Source of the DNA: Polyangiaceae bacterium
Lineage (GTDB): Bacteria > Myxococcota_A > Polyangia > Polyangiales > Polyangiaceae
Length of the DNA stretch: 64,000 nt
NCBI GenBank assembly: GCA_016712345.1
Contig: JADJRH010000011.1
Span: 4,340,001 to 4,404,000 of the forward strand
Direction: 5' to 3'
Of this stretch, positions 53,291 through 62,169 are shown piece after piece (position 1 is the stretch's first letter; the number at the start of each line of letters is the position of its first letter). Under the pieces are notes generated by a model. That model ran no database searches. It saw nothing but the letters and a program-made list of their open reading frames with translations, and was not told the DNA's origin. Both the position numbers and the translations under genes were made by a program.

Positions 53291-53659
53291 TCACCCGAGA
53301 GCCTTTTTGAGTGCATCTTGAAGGGCTTTTGCATTGGCTTTGCCGCCCGTTGCGCGCATGGCCGCGCCGACAAGCGCGCCGAAAACGTTGGCGTTGCCGG
53401 CCTTGTATCGGGCCGCAATCTCGGCATTTTCGGCGAGCACCTTTTGAGCGATCGCATCGAGCGCGTCCGCGTCGACAATCTGGAGAAGGCCCTTTTTCGC
53501 GATGATCTCTTTGGGGCCTTGTCCTCCCCTTACAGCCTCCGCCAGCACTTCTTTTGCAATGGTTGCCGAAATGGTTCCGGCGGCGATTTCTGCAAGAAGC
53601 TCTGCTAGGTGTACACCTGAAAAAGCACCCATCCCAAGATCTTTGGTGATCGCCCGCAC
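53291..53659 (-). CDS. YqeY/GatB-C-terminal-like domain, cut from GlnRS by one in-frame stop
   Basis: The 122-residue frame carries a GatB_Yqey domain (DLGMGAFSGVHLAELLAEIAAG, ISATIAKEVLAEAVRGG, ARYKAGNANVFGALVGAAM, LQDALKKALG). It is in the same reading frame as GlnRS upstream. Between GAPA and TAAKWVANEV stands a single TAA at 53687-53689 with no frameshift. In many bacteria, including Deinococcus and myxobacteria, this domain is fused to the C-terminus of GlnRS, where it helps tRNA binding. A GTG at 53659 could restart translation after loss of the first few residues. The tail looks well kept, with no other stop in the domain. Confidence 0.75.
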   Translation of the reverse strand: MRAITKDLGMGAFSGVHLAELLAEIAAGTISATIAKEVLAEAVRGGQGPKEIIAKKGLLQIVDADALDAIAQKVLAENAEIAARYKAGNANVFGALVGAAMRATGGKANAKALQDALKKALG

Positions 53660-53686
53660 TTCGTTTGCAACCCACTTCGCAGCGGT

Positions 53687-55621
53687 TTATGCCGGGGCCC
53701 CGGCTGAAAGTGCGGAGTCGAACAAAGCCCGCAGCGCAGGTTCTTCGGTGAGGAGGGCGGCATCCGCCGGCGCGAGATCGTGCGCCGCGACGAGGGCTTT
53801 TGCTTCGGCCGAAAGCTCCTTTTTCTCCGCTTCTTTTGCTGGAGCTTTTTCTTTTTTAGCTTCAGCTTTTGGCTCTTTTGTGGGTGTACTCTCGGCCGTT
53901 TTTGCCGCGGCTTTGGCCCAAGAATCTTTGAGCCCCACGGTGCGGTTGAAGATCGGCGCACCGTCTTTTGAATCGACCGGGTCGGCGAAGAAAAACCCGA
54001 GCCGCTCAAACTGAACGCGATCTCCCGCCTTGGAAGCCGCCAGGCTCGGTTCAAGTTTGGCGCGCAGCGTTTGGAGCGACAGGGGGTTGAGTTCTTTGGC
54101 CGTGTCTTCAAGCGAGCCGGGTGCTTCGGCCAAAAACAACCGGTCGTATAGGCGAACTTCACATTCAAAAGCGTGCGCCGCGCTCACCCAATGAATGGTG
54201 CCTTTGACGCGTTTTCCAGAGGCCGCGGCTTCTCCACGCGAGGCGGGATCGTGCGTACACACAATCTCGGTGATCTCCCCCGCTTCGTTTTTCACCACGC
54301 GTTCACACTTGATCACGTACGCGTGGCGGAGTCGCACCTCGCGACCCGGCGCCAGGCGGTGGTAGTCCTTCGGCGGGTTTTCCATAAAGTCGTCGCGTTC
54401 GATGAAGATCTCCCTCGAAAATGGGAGTTTCCGCGAGCCGGCACGGTCCATTTCCGCGGGCCACAAAGGCGCGTCAAACTCCTCAACCTTCCCCTTTTCA
54501 ATCGACTCAATCACCACACGAAGCGGCTTGAGTACACCCATTACGCGGGGGCTTTTCTTGTCGAGATCTTCTCGAAGCAGGTGCTCAAGAAGCGCCAAGT
54601 CCACAATGCTGTTGTTTTTGGCCACACCCACGCGATCACACAGCTCGCGAATGGCCTCCGGTGTGTACCCACGACGCCGCATCCCCGAAAGTGTCGGCAT
54701 TCGCGGGTCGTCCCATCCCGCAACGGTTTTCGTTTCTACAAGCTGGAGCAGCTTGCGCTTGCTCATCATGGTGTAGCTCAGGTTGAGGCGCGCAAACTCG
54801 TATTGATGCGGGCGATTGTTGGGATCTTTGGCCCCCACCGCCTCGACAATCCAGTCGTAAAGTTCGCGGTTGCTCTCAAACTCAAGTGTACATATCGAGT
54901 GGGTGATCCCTTCAATGAGATCGCTCAAGCAATGCGCAAAATCGTAAAGCGGGTAGATGCACCATTTGTTTCCCGCCCGGTAATGTGATGCGTGCCGAAT
55001 GCGCACGAGCGGCCAATCCCGCATTTTCATGTTCGGATTGCTCATGTCGATTTTCGCGCGGAGCACGTGCGCTCCGTCGGGGAACTCACCGGCGCGCATG
55101 CGGCGCAGCAGATCGAGGTTTTCGTCCACCGTTCGATTTCTATACGGGCTTGGTTTGCCGGGTTCGGTCACTGTGCCGCGGTACTGCGTTCGAAACTCTT
55201 CTTCGCTCAAACTGCAAACGTACGCTTTGCCTTCGCGGATAAGCTGTTCGGCAAACTCGTAGAGTCTTTCGTAGTAGTCCGACGCGAAAAAGAGCTTGTC
55301 TCCCCAGTCAAACCCAAGCCACTTGATATCGCGCTGAATCGCCTCAACGTACTCCATCTCTTCGGTTTCGGGATTTGTGTCATCCATTCTGAGGTGACAC
55401 ACACCGCCGAAATCGCGGGCGAGCCCAAAGTTTAAGCAGATCGACTTGGCATGCCCGATATGCGGGTAGCCGTTGGGCTCGGGCGGAAAACGTGTGACCA
55501 CTCGCCCGCCGTGTTTCCCCTGGGCGCGGTCGCGTTCAACGATCTCGCGGAGAAAATTCGACGCAGCGCCCGATTCAGGCTCGCTGCGCGTGGGGGTTTT
55601 CACTTCGTTTGACGTGGACAT
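53687..55621 (-). CDS. glnS: Glutaminyl-tRNA synthetase, ending at an in-frame stop before the YqeY domain
   Basis: This class I synthetase charges tRNA-Gln with glutamine. The HIGH motif appears as PHIGH in RFPPEPNGYPHIGHAKS (about residues 45-60), and the KMSKS motif as MSKRK in LSYTMMSKRKLL. The catalytic Rossmann domain, the anticodon-binding beta barrels (about 350-560) and a Lys/Ala/Glu-rich linker are present. The C-terminus (LSAEAKALVAAHDLAPADAALL) begins a YqeY-like tail and stops at TAA 53689. The frame then continues in register into the tail at 53291-53659. The core enzyme is complete, so charging should remain possible. Confidence 0.93.
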   Translation of the reverse strand: MSTSNEVKTPTRSEPESGAASNFLREIVERDRAQGKHGGRVVTRFPPEPNGYPHIGHAKSICLNFGLARDFGGVCHLRMDDTNPETEEMEYVEAIQRDIKWLGFDWGDKLFFASDYYERLYEFAEQLIREGKAYVCSLSEEEFRTQYRGTVTEPGKPSPYRNRTVDENLDLLRRMRAGEFPDGAHVLRAKIDMSNPNMKMRDWPLVRIRHASHYRAGNKWCIYPLYDFAHCLSDLIEGITHSICTLEFESNRELYDWIVEAVGAKDPNNRPHQYEFARLNLSYTMMSKRKLLQLVETKTVAGWDDPRMPTLSGMRRRGYTPEAIRELCDRVGVAKNNSIVDLALLEHLLREDLDKKSPRVMGVLKPLRVVIESIEKGKVEEFDAPLWPAEMDRAGSRKLPFSREIFIERDDFMENPPKDYHRLAPGREVRLRHAYVIKCERVVKNEAGEITEIVCTHDPASRGEAAASGKRVKGTIHWVSAAHAFECEVRLYDRLFLAEAPGSLEDTAKELNPLSLQTLRAKLEPSLAASKAGDRVQFERLGFFFADPVDSKDGAPIFNRTVGLKDSWAKAAAKTAESTPTKEPKAEAKKEKAPAKEAEKKELSAEAKALVAAHDLAPADAALLTEEPALRALFDSALSAGAPA

Positions 55622-55750
55622 GGGACGAAACTCCTGGACGCGGACACGTTGTCCGAAGGCGCAGGTCTTTTAGCCCTAAAAGAAGCGACAAGAAATGGAG
55701 TAGAAATGGGCCGACCTGCGGGCCGGAACTTGGATGAGGGCACAGCCGTG

Positions 55751-56542
55751 TCATGCGGGAGGCTGCCAGCCTGGGTAGATTGGAAAGGTGGTTGGATGTT
55801 TTTCAAACTCAACCCATGCTTCATCCAGGCCCAGCACTTCAAAACATCCGGCTTTGCTGTAAAGCCTGGGAACATTGCCAACGATGTACACACGGTCGCA
55901 GTCGGCTTCGGGGTAGTTGGCCACGATTCGAGCTTCGGTGGAAGTGAACGCCAGGGCGACGACCGGCAAGCCGCCGCCCACCAAAAATCGCCCCGAAACC
56001 ACGGCATATTCGCCGAGAAACGTGAAATTATACTGAACGCGAAAACCGTCGGCGTGAGGCTCACACACAAAAAGTCGCGATGGGTAAGATGGAAGGTGCA
56101 CAATCAACCTTCCGTCGGCCAAAATGTCCACCTTTGTGAGCGCCGGGTCTTTATCATCAGGGTCGAATTGAATACCCTCCACCCGAATCTGTTCAACCTT
56201 TCCTGAATTGAGAAAAAGCCTAAAAATACGGGCTTCGCTCGCGGTCACATACGCCACACTTCGCGTTTTATCAAATGAGGGCGCGCTGTTGGATGGGATG
56301 ATGTCGATGGCCCGACGCGCGGTGTCGCCCTCCATCCAACAGATTCGATGGTGAACGACTTTTGTCTTTCGCCCGCGCACCAAGATGGTCGCGGGTTCAT
56401 CGGCGTGGAAGTACCACGTTCCGTCGGACGCGGGTTCAACGTCATCCCGAGGGGCAGCAAGCGCTTTCGCAACGTCAGCGGGCGCTTTGAGCGCCGGATC
56501 CGAAATAGGTTTTTTGTACGTACCAACTTTGTGAAGCGGCAT
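55751..56542 (-). CDS. Hypothetical protein, beta-rich, about 263 residues
   Basis: No family recognised. The protein lacks a signal peptide and a membrane segment. It alternates short beta strands (ATILVRGRKTKVVHHRICW, GRLIVHLPSYPSRLFVCEPH, EYAVVSGRFLVGGGLPVVAL) in a way that could be a small propeller. A stretch DRVYIVGNVPRLYSKAGCFEVLGLD suggests a repeat. It lies 129 bases from the GlnRS start on the same strand and may or may not share a transcript. The start at 56542 (MPLHKVGTYKKPI) is the only good one. Composition is like its neighbours. Confidence 0.65.
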   Translation of the reverse strand: MPLHKVGTYKKPISDPALKAPADVAKALAAPRDDVEPASDGTWYFHADEPATILVRGRKTKVVHHRICWMEGDTARRAIDIIPSNSAPSFDKTRSVAYVTASEARIFRLFLNSGKVEQIRVEGIQFDPDDKDPALTKVDILADGRLIVHLPSYPSRLFVCEPHADGFRVQYNFTFLGEYAVVSGRFLVGGGLPVVALAFTSTEARIVANYPEADCDRVYIVGNVPRLYSKAGCFEVLGLDEAWVEFEKHPTTFPIYPGWQPPA

Positions 56543-56649
56543 TGGGGTGTCGAACCTACCCTATGACGCCTGAATGGGTCAATTGGGGTTGACCTGACAG
56601 CAGTCCGCAGTTCCGGGGCAGCACCTTCAGAACGGCAAACGTGGTGCGT

Positions 56650-57095
56650 TCACGAATTGCTGAATGCACAAAGTGCGTTGCAGGCAGTGCGAATGCTCTC
56701 AGGAACGCTCAGCGGGCGCATGGTGCTTCGGTCCACAAAAACGTGAACGAAATGCCCCTGTGCGGCGGCCTTTTCACGATCTTTTTGAAGAGGGCAATTT
56801 CATAAACAATGCTCGATCTACCCAGCTTGCCGACGCGAAGTCCCGCCGCGAGCACCTCTGGAAAGCTGACGGGTTCAAAGTAGTGGCATTGGGATGTCAC
56901 ACAGACTCCGATCACAGCGTCTTTGTGGATATCCAGGCCACCTTGATCAATCAGATAACGGTTGATAACGGTGTCAAAATACGAGTAATAAACGACGTTG
57001 TTGACGTGCCCATAAACGTCGTTGTCCATCCACCGTGTTTCAATGGTTGTCATGTGTGGATAGTCAACTCGAAGTGTTGGCTCTACTCGTTTCAT
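56650..57095 (-). CDS. 4HBT-family acyl-CoA thioesterase with a frameshift in the C-terminus
   Basis: The hot-dog-fold thioesterase starts at 57095 (MKRVEPTLRVDYPHMTTIETRWMDNDVYGHVNNVVYYSY; the D-x-Y-G-H-V-N-N active site is clear). In the frame as read it ends at 56709 after an unrelated tail. Adding one base in the T5 run at 56782-56786 (A5 in the coding strand) restores the usual ending (KAAAQGHFVHVFVDRSTMRP, LSVPESIRTACNAL), with a stop at 56650. So the gene is broken by one missing base, or the base was lost in assembly. It starts six bases after the ADHFE1-type gene, a likely operon. The substrate is unknown. Confidence 0.8.
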
Positions 57096-57101
57096 TTTGG
57101 G

Positions 57102-58406
57102 TCACCACAGGGTAAGCGAGTTTGAAAAAAGCCGTTCCAAAAGCTCTACGCTGACGTCAATTGGAGCGTTGTCTGTGAGCCGCTTTTGGAGCGCGGCTCG
57201 CTCGGCGAGTGCGGGTAGATCGCTGGAGGCCAATCCAACGGCGGCAATACCATTGGGTACACCTGTTTTTTTCATGAGTTCAGTGAGGATGTTCGTTAAT
57301 ATTTCACCCGCGTTGTCTCGGTCTGAATCGGCGGCGTTTGCGCCGAGCGCGCGGGCCGCTGTCAGGTGTTTGTCAGGTGCCGCTGCGGCGGTTTCTTGAA
57401 AGGTGCTTGGCGCGTTTAGAATGACTGAGATGCCGTGGGGAACAAAACTTTCCCCCTCGGGGTAACCTGGCATTTGAAAGTCATGCGCGAGCCCTGCCAC
57501 GGCATAACTCATGGCATGAGGCAGGTGTACACCGGCGTTTCCAAATGCGATCCCGGCCAGAGTTGCCGCCCAGGAAAGAGCTTCCCGCGCTTCTGAGTCG
57601 GACGGGTCGGTCACCGCGCGCACAAGGTATTTTCCGCCCAATCGAAGCGCTTCGATACTTCCCAAGTCACTCCAAGGATTGGACCCTTGGCTAAGCGGTC
57701 GTTGCGCCGGACTGTCAGGTTTTTTTCGACAGCTGTAAGGCCGCGCCGTGAAGGACTCCAACGCATGACTGAGAACATCAAACCCGGCGGCGGCGACAAC
57801 GGACGCGGGTAGAGACGCTGTACAAGTTGGATCGATGAGAGCGCGGGTCGGCCTGATTGCCCTTGACACAATGCCTGTTTTGGCACCGATTGATAAAATG
57901 TCGCACACGGCGATAGCCGTGGTTTCGCTGCCTGTGCCGGCCGTTGTTGGGCAGGCAATATGGGGAGGCAACGGTCCGGGAACGGGGCGCCCTTCGCCAA
58001 TCGGGGCGTTGACGTAGGTTAGAAATGGCGCTGGGTAGGTGGCGTACAACGCGGCGACCTTACAAGTATCAATTACGCTGCCGCCGCCGATCGAAATATA
58101 CCCGTCAAATCGCCCGGCGCGCGCAAACTCGGCGGCGGTAGAAAAAGAGACATCTGTGGGTTCTACCCGGCATTGTGCGAACACTTCAAAGTCCACATGG
58201 GATGTTTCGAGCGAGCGGGTGGCGCCCTGAAAGAACGGTAGGTTTTTAACTCTCGGATCTGTAAAAACGGCCGCGCGCTTTATACCGAGCGCTCGGGCGT
58301 GTTCTCCCAACTCGGCAAGAGCGCCGCGCCCAAATGTGATGGTGGACGTGTCGACGCTGAAAGCGCTTTCGAACATCTCCGCAGCGAGACCGTGCGCGCA
58401 GCTCAT
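57102..58406 (-). CDS. Iron-containing alcohol dehydrogenase of the ADHFE1 type (hydroxyacid-oxoacid transhydrogenase)
   Basis: The ATG at 58406 (MSCAHGLAAEMFESAFSVDTS) is chosen over 58475, which would overlap the divergent channel gene's promoter. The NAD-binding GGGSVIDTCK and the metal-ligand region (GFDVLSHALESF, GNAGVHLPHAMSYAVAG, VPHGISV) are intact. The segment PAQRPLSQGSNPWSDLGSIEAL is characteristic of eukaryotic and bacterial ADHFE1, which interconverts 4-hydroxybutyrate and 2-oxoglutarate with succinic semialdehyde and 2-hydroxyglutarate. The thioesterase follows six bases later. Divergent from the channel gene with an 86-base gap. Confidence 0.88.
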   Translation of the reverse strand: MSCAHGLAAEMFESAFSVDTSTITFGRGALAELGEHARALGIKRAAVFTDPRVKNLPFFQGATRSLETSHVDFEVFAQCRVEPTDVSFSTAAEFARAGRFDGYISIGGGSVIDTCKVAALYATYPAPFLTYVNAPIGEGRPVPGPLPPHIACPTTAGTGSETTAIAVCDILSIGAKTGIVSRAIRPTRALIDPTCTASLPASVVAAAGFDVLSHALESFTARPYSCRKKPDSPAQRPLSQGSNPWSDLGSIEALRLGGKYLVRAVTDPSDSEAREALSWAATLAGIAFGNAGVHLPHAMSYAVAGLAHDFQMPGYPEGESFVPHGISVILNAPSTFQETAAAAPDKHLTAARALGANAADSDRDNAGEILTNILTELMKKTGVPNGIAAVGLASSDLPALAERAALQKRLTDNAPIDVSVELLERLFSNSLTLW

Positions 58407-58492
58407 TGTTGCGAAATACCACGGCGCTGCGGCGGGTGGAGCAACGCCGTCGAAGTCTTCCAAGAGAGCTTGCACCGTGCGAGCCTCGCCAC

Positions 58493-60469
58493 GTGCCGAA
58501 CATTCGCCTCCGCCCCCACCGCGGAGGTTTCGCCGAGCGAGTGAGCTACAGGCTTGACCGCTTTCTGTCGCTGCACCCCGTTGTGCAACTGCTCGCCGTC
58601 CTTGTGTGGGCCACGTTGCTCGCGCTTCTTTTCGGTGCGGTGAGCCTGGTGCTGGGCGGGGGTACGCCGCGCGAAATGGGCGCCGGCCTGTGGTGGGCGA
58701 TCACGCACATGCTCGACGGCGGAACGGTGGCTCAAAATCAGGGCTTTTTGCCGCGTTTTGTGGGCATCGGCGTCACGCTCGTGGGCATGGTGCTCGTGGC
58801 GATCGTCACGGGCGCTTTTGCTTCGAGCTTTGCCGATCGTCTGCGCGATATTCGACGGGGCACTTCGTCGATCTTTGAGCACAACCACATTTTGCTTCTC
58901 GGCTACGGCGAACGAGCCGACGTGTTGATTCGCGAATTGGCGGCGAGCGGGCTGCGAACCACCGTTGTGATCGTGACAACGCTTGATCGCGATCGCGTTG
59001 AAGAACGCACCGTCGAAAACCTGACTCAACTGAATCATCACCTGCGCGTGATCGTGCGGCGCGCCGATCCTGAAACCACTTCGGGTGCGTTGGGAGCCTC
59101 GGCCAAGCGCGCATCCGCGATCGTTATTTTGCCGGAAAATGAAGGACAACCGTCAACATTCGGAGAAGCCCGCGACGTGGACGAAGACGTGCGCGTTGTC
59201 CGATCGCTTCTGGCCGCTCGACGCGCGATTGGTAACCGCAGGGTGCCGATGTTTGTGGAAGTGGCGGGTGAGCGAGGCCGCGATCTGGTTTCGATGTGCG
59301 GCTCGCAACAAGATCTGACGCTTGTTGAAGAAGGTGACGTGGGTACACATCTGCTCGTGCATTCGGTGCGGCAACCGGGTGTGCTCGACGTGGTGCACCA
59401 GATTCTCGCCCTCGATTCGCGCACTGTGTACATGCATCGCGTGGGCGCGTTTTCGGGCTCCACGTTCGACGAAGCTCACGCGGCGATAGAGCCGGGTGTA
59501 CTCATTGGGATCTTAACCGGCGATCGGCAGATTCGGCTTGTTCCGCCGGGCAACACGCGCCTGAATGAAAATCACACACTGCTTGTTTTGGCCGACGACG
59601 ACAAGGTGCCTGTCAAACTCGGGAGTTTGCCCGTTGTCAAAAACACTGTTCCGGCCGGCCCGATGTCGCAGTCGGCTTCAATTCACGTGCTTGTCGTGGG
59701 CTACCGGCCGGGGCTCGATAGGATTCTCCGCGCGCTGTTTGCCCACAAGGTGAGGCGGGTGAGCGTGCTTGTTCGTCCGGCGCGCGCGGCCGCGGCACGA
59801 GAGGCCCTTGCAGCGAGCGGTTTTGGCAATGACGGTGTTGTTGTTGAAGGGGATCCGTCGGATGAATCGTCGCTTTCGCGGGCGCTCGCACGCGGTCCCA
59901 ATCGCCTGCTGCTCCTGGCACGCGATGTCGCGACTGCGCAGGCGTCGGACCGCGATGCGGACCAACTCATCACACTGCTCACTTTGCGGAGGCTGATGCG
60001 CGGACCGAGCGCCCTTTTTCCGGCCGTTGTGGAGATACACGACGCTGAAACCGAGCGGCTTATCGGCGGCAACCACGATACCGACTTTGTCCTTTTGCAT
60101 GAACTTGCTGGCCGTTTGCTCGCTCAGGAGTTGCACGCTGTCTGTCTCAGCGATTTCGCCGGCGCATGGCTTGGAGATGTGTTTCACAAGCTGCTCGACG
60201 ACATGAGTACACGCGTGTGGTTTCGCCCGCTTCAGAGCTATTTTGGTTCGGCTCCGCCGGCCACTTTCGGCGAGATCCAGGCCGCGGCCCGAGCGCGTGG
60301 GGAGATTGCAATTGGTGTACGCGTAAAAGGATCGAAAGCGGAGCTTTTGCCGAAACGAAGAGACCGTTTTGATACGAGGGATACCCACGTGGTTGTGCTC
60401 GGTGAGGCGGAGCAGCTTGGTTCAATTGCATTCGGCGAAGGAGTCTCTGAGGACGTGTTCGCGAGTTGA
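58493..60469 (+). CDS. CASTOR/POLLUX-like ion channel with RCK-like domains
   Basis: From GTG 58493 the protein is about 658 residues. Two hydrophobic helices (LLAVLVWATLLALLFGAVSLVLG and FVGIGVTLVGMVLVAIVTGAFA) flank a pore-like loop (WWAITHMLDGGTVAQNQG). The pore loop fits the CASTOR/POLLUX/DMI1 family better than classic K channels, which have TVGYG. The C-terminal 500 residues hold two RCK/TrkA-N-like Rossmann units (ILLLGYGERADVLIRELAASGL and VLVVGYRPGLDRILRALF). Plant members are nuclear ion channels for symbiosis signalling; bacterial members probably gate on a cytoplasmic ligand. The ion and trigger are unknown. Confidence 0.86.
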   Translation: MPNIRLRPHRGGFAERVSYRLDRFLSLHPVVQLLAVLVWATLLALLFGAVSLVLGGGTPREMGAGLWWAITHMLDGGTVAQNQGFLPRFVGIGVTLVGMVLVAIVTGAFASSFADRLRDIRRGTSSIFEHNHILLLGYGERADVLIRELAASGLRTTVVIVTTLDRDRVEERTVENLTQLNHHLRVIVRRADPETTSGALGASAKRASAIVILPENEGQPSTFGEARDVDEDVRVVRSLLAARRAIGNRRVPMFVEVAGERGRDLVSMCGSQQDLTLVEEGDVGTHLLVHSVRQPGVLDVVHQILALDSRTVYMHRVGAFSGSTFDEAHAAIEPGVLIGILTGDRQIRLVPPGNTRLNENHTLLVLADDDKVPVKLGSLPVVKNTVPAGPMSQSASIHVLVVGYRPGLDRILRALFAHKVRRVSVLVRPARAAAAREALAASGFGNDGVVVEGDPSDESSLSRALARGPNRLLLLARDVATAQASDRDADQLITLLTLRRLMRGPSALFPAVVEIHDAETERLIGGNHDTDFVLLHELAGRLLAQELHAVCLSDFAGAWLGDVFHKLLDDMSTRVWFRPLQSYFGSAPPATFGEIQAAARARGEIAIGVRVKGSKAELLPKRRDRFDTRDTHVVVLGEAEQLGSIAFGEGVSEDVFAS

Positions 60470-60591
60470 GCGTGCCGAGGTGTGCCTTTCGCGACGACCT
60501 CGCCACAGGAGCCAAGTTCAGGCCCGACGTTTCTCGGGGAAATGGTTCAGGGCATGACACGTGCTTTTTCTCCTGTTCGTTGGAGGCCGTC

Positions 60592-61527
60592 ATGACCATC
60601 TCAATTGGCAACGCACTTCGCGTGTTGGGCATTTCACTTCTTGCGTCGGCGGCTTCAGCGCTCGGCGGATGTGGCCCGATAGTGACGGGCGAAACATGTT
60701 TCTACGACGGTGAAAACCACAACTTCGGTGAGGAGTTTCCCTCGACCGACGGGTGCAACACCTGCACGTGCACCGAATATGGAGTGGCCTGCACCGATAT
60801 GGCGTGCACCACCGGGTGTGAATGGCAGGGCAACTTCTACGAGGTTGGTGAATCATTCCCGGCGGGCGACGGCTGCAACACCTGCTCGTGCGACGAAAAT
60901 GGTTTGGTGGGTTGCACCGCGATTTGGTGCCAGCCTGAATGTGAATACAACGGGCAAACCTACCCTGCCGGCAGCCAGTTTCCGGCGGGCGACGGCTGCA
61001 ACACGTGCACGTGCGACGAGAGCGGTTTCGTAGCGTGCACAACGCAGGAGTGCCCGCAGCAGGTTTGCAGCCACCAAGGCTATTTTCACAGCCCGGGTGA
61101 GAGCTGGCTCACGAATGACGGATGTGAATCGTGTGACTGTTTGGCCGACGGTCAGGTGCTCTGCTCCGACAACGGCGTTTGCGGATCGTGCTACTACGCG
61201 GGCGTTTTGTATCAAAACGGTCAGGCGTTTAACGCGCTCGACGGTTGCAACACATGCACGTGTGTGGACGGATTTCCGAGCTGCACGGAGATCGCGTGCG
61301 CCTGCGACCCTGAAAAAGAGTGGTACCGTGAGTACATCGCGGGGCCCGAAGAGTGTCAGGTGATCGACTTTGGCTGTGCCGATCCCGCTACCGCCTTTGA
61401 AAATGCGTGCGGGTGCGGATGTGAACAACCGGCGTGGTGCCCACCGTTTTTCGACTGCATGCCGCCGTCCAACTGCGACACAACTCAGATCCAAATCCTC
61501 TGCCCGTATTCAGGAATCGCCCTTTAA
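60592..61527 (+). CDS. VWC-like repeat lipoprotein
   Basis: ATG 60592 follows a GGAGG ribosome site. The signal ends in a lipobox (SALGGC, Cys27). Five tandem units of about 43 residues follow, with the pattern CxxxGxxYxxGxxFPAGDGCNTCTCDExGxVxCT. That is the layout of von Willebrand factor C or pacifastin-like modules. The C-terminal 60 residues have another Cys cluster (CGCGCEQPAWCPPFFDCMPP) and end after SGIAL. A surface binding role is inferred. The gene follows the channel gene by 122 bases on the same strand. Confidence 0.82.
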   Translation: MTISIGNALRVLGISLLASAASALGGCGPIVTGETCFYDGENHNFGEEFPSTDGCNTCTCTEYGVACTDMACTTGCEWQGNFYEVGESFPAGDGCNTCSCDENGLVGCTAIWCQPECEYNGQTYPAGSQFPAGDGCNTCTCDESGFVACTTQECPQQVCSHQGYFHSPGESWLTNDGCESCDCLADGQVLCSDNGVCGSCYYAGVLYQNGQAFNALDGCNTCTCVDGFPSCTEIACACDPEKEWYREYIAGPEECQVIDFGCADPATAFENACGCGCEQPAWCPPFFDCMPPSNCDTTQIQILCPYSGIAL

Positions 61528-61559
61528 GTGACTGAGAACCTCGCGGTATCGTGCGGCAC

Positions 61560-62021
61560 ATGGCAACCCTTCCCAAAGAGTCCTTTCTCGCGCTTGCGGC
61601 GGTTGCGTGGGCCGACGGCACCTACCAAAAGAACGAAGGTACAGCCCTCCTCCGCGCTGCAAAAGAACATGGCATTGAAGGGGACGCTCTCGCCGAGCTT
61701 GAATCGGCAACCAAGCAGCGCACCTCGCTTGAGAGCGTTCACTTTGAGAGCCTCAGCGAGTGGGACAAAGTGCTGACATACGCCCTTGCTGCGTGGATTG
61801 CTCTTCTCGACGGCATTGTTTCCACCGAAGAACACGCAAGCCTCCGCGCGCTTGCCGGCCGACTCGGGTTGTCAGCCGCTCATCGCGAACGAGCGGGTGC
61901 CGCGGCATTCGATGTGTCTGTGTTGCCCGACGGACGGCCCGACAAATACGATTTCGTCAAGCTCACGGCTCGGCTCCGCGAGCGAATGCCTCAATTCGCA
62001 AAGAGCGACAAAGCGTCCTGA
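61560..62021 (+). CDS. TerB-like helical protein
   Basis: Starting at ATG 61560 the 153-residue protein is helical with two acidic loop motifs typical of TerB/DjlA-like folds: AVAWADGTYQKNE and ALLDGIVSTEEHASL. The second motif begins a helix with LAGRLGLS. TerB-like domains often bind metal or act as scaffolds in stress systems, but the function here is not known. There is no signal peptide. It sits between the VWC lipoprotein and argC, 148 bases before the argC start. Confidence 0.65.
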   Translation: MATLPKESFLALAAVAWADGTYQKNEGTALLRAAKEHGIEGDALAELESATKQRTSLESVHFESLSEWDKVLTYALAAWIALLDGIVSTEEHASLRALAGRLGLSAAHRERAGAAAFDVSVLPDGRPDKYDFVKLTARLRERMPQFAKSDKAS

Positions 62022-62034
62022 CGGCGCGAAAAGA

Positions 62035-62050
62035 ATACAATTTGTATACT
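62035..62050. promoter_or_regulatory. Palindrome and -10-like box upstream of argC
   Basis: ATACAA-T-TTGTAT (62035-62047) is a perfect inverted repeat with 6-base arms in an otherwise GC-rich area. TATACT at 62045-62050 resembles a -10 box. No good -35 is at the right distance. The site could be an operator for an arginine repressor, but the sequence is not a clear ARG box. Confidence 0.35.
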
Positions 62051-62169
62051 ATCCCAATCGGCTGAGATCCAGGGCCTAGCCGCGATCTTTGCCGGCAAAC
62101 CAAAGTTGCGATTCAGGACACCGATTGCCCCCTCCCGGCGCGTCGTCCGCTCTGGTAATCGGAGAAGCG

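Noticed and set aside
53286..53675. N-terminal extension of the M20 peptidase
   Set aside because: The stretch is Arg/Cys-rich and antiparallel in quality to a real domain; it is a frame shadow of the YqeY tail. ATG 53285 begins the true enzyme.
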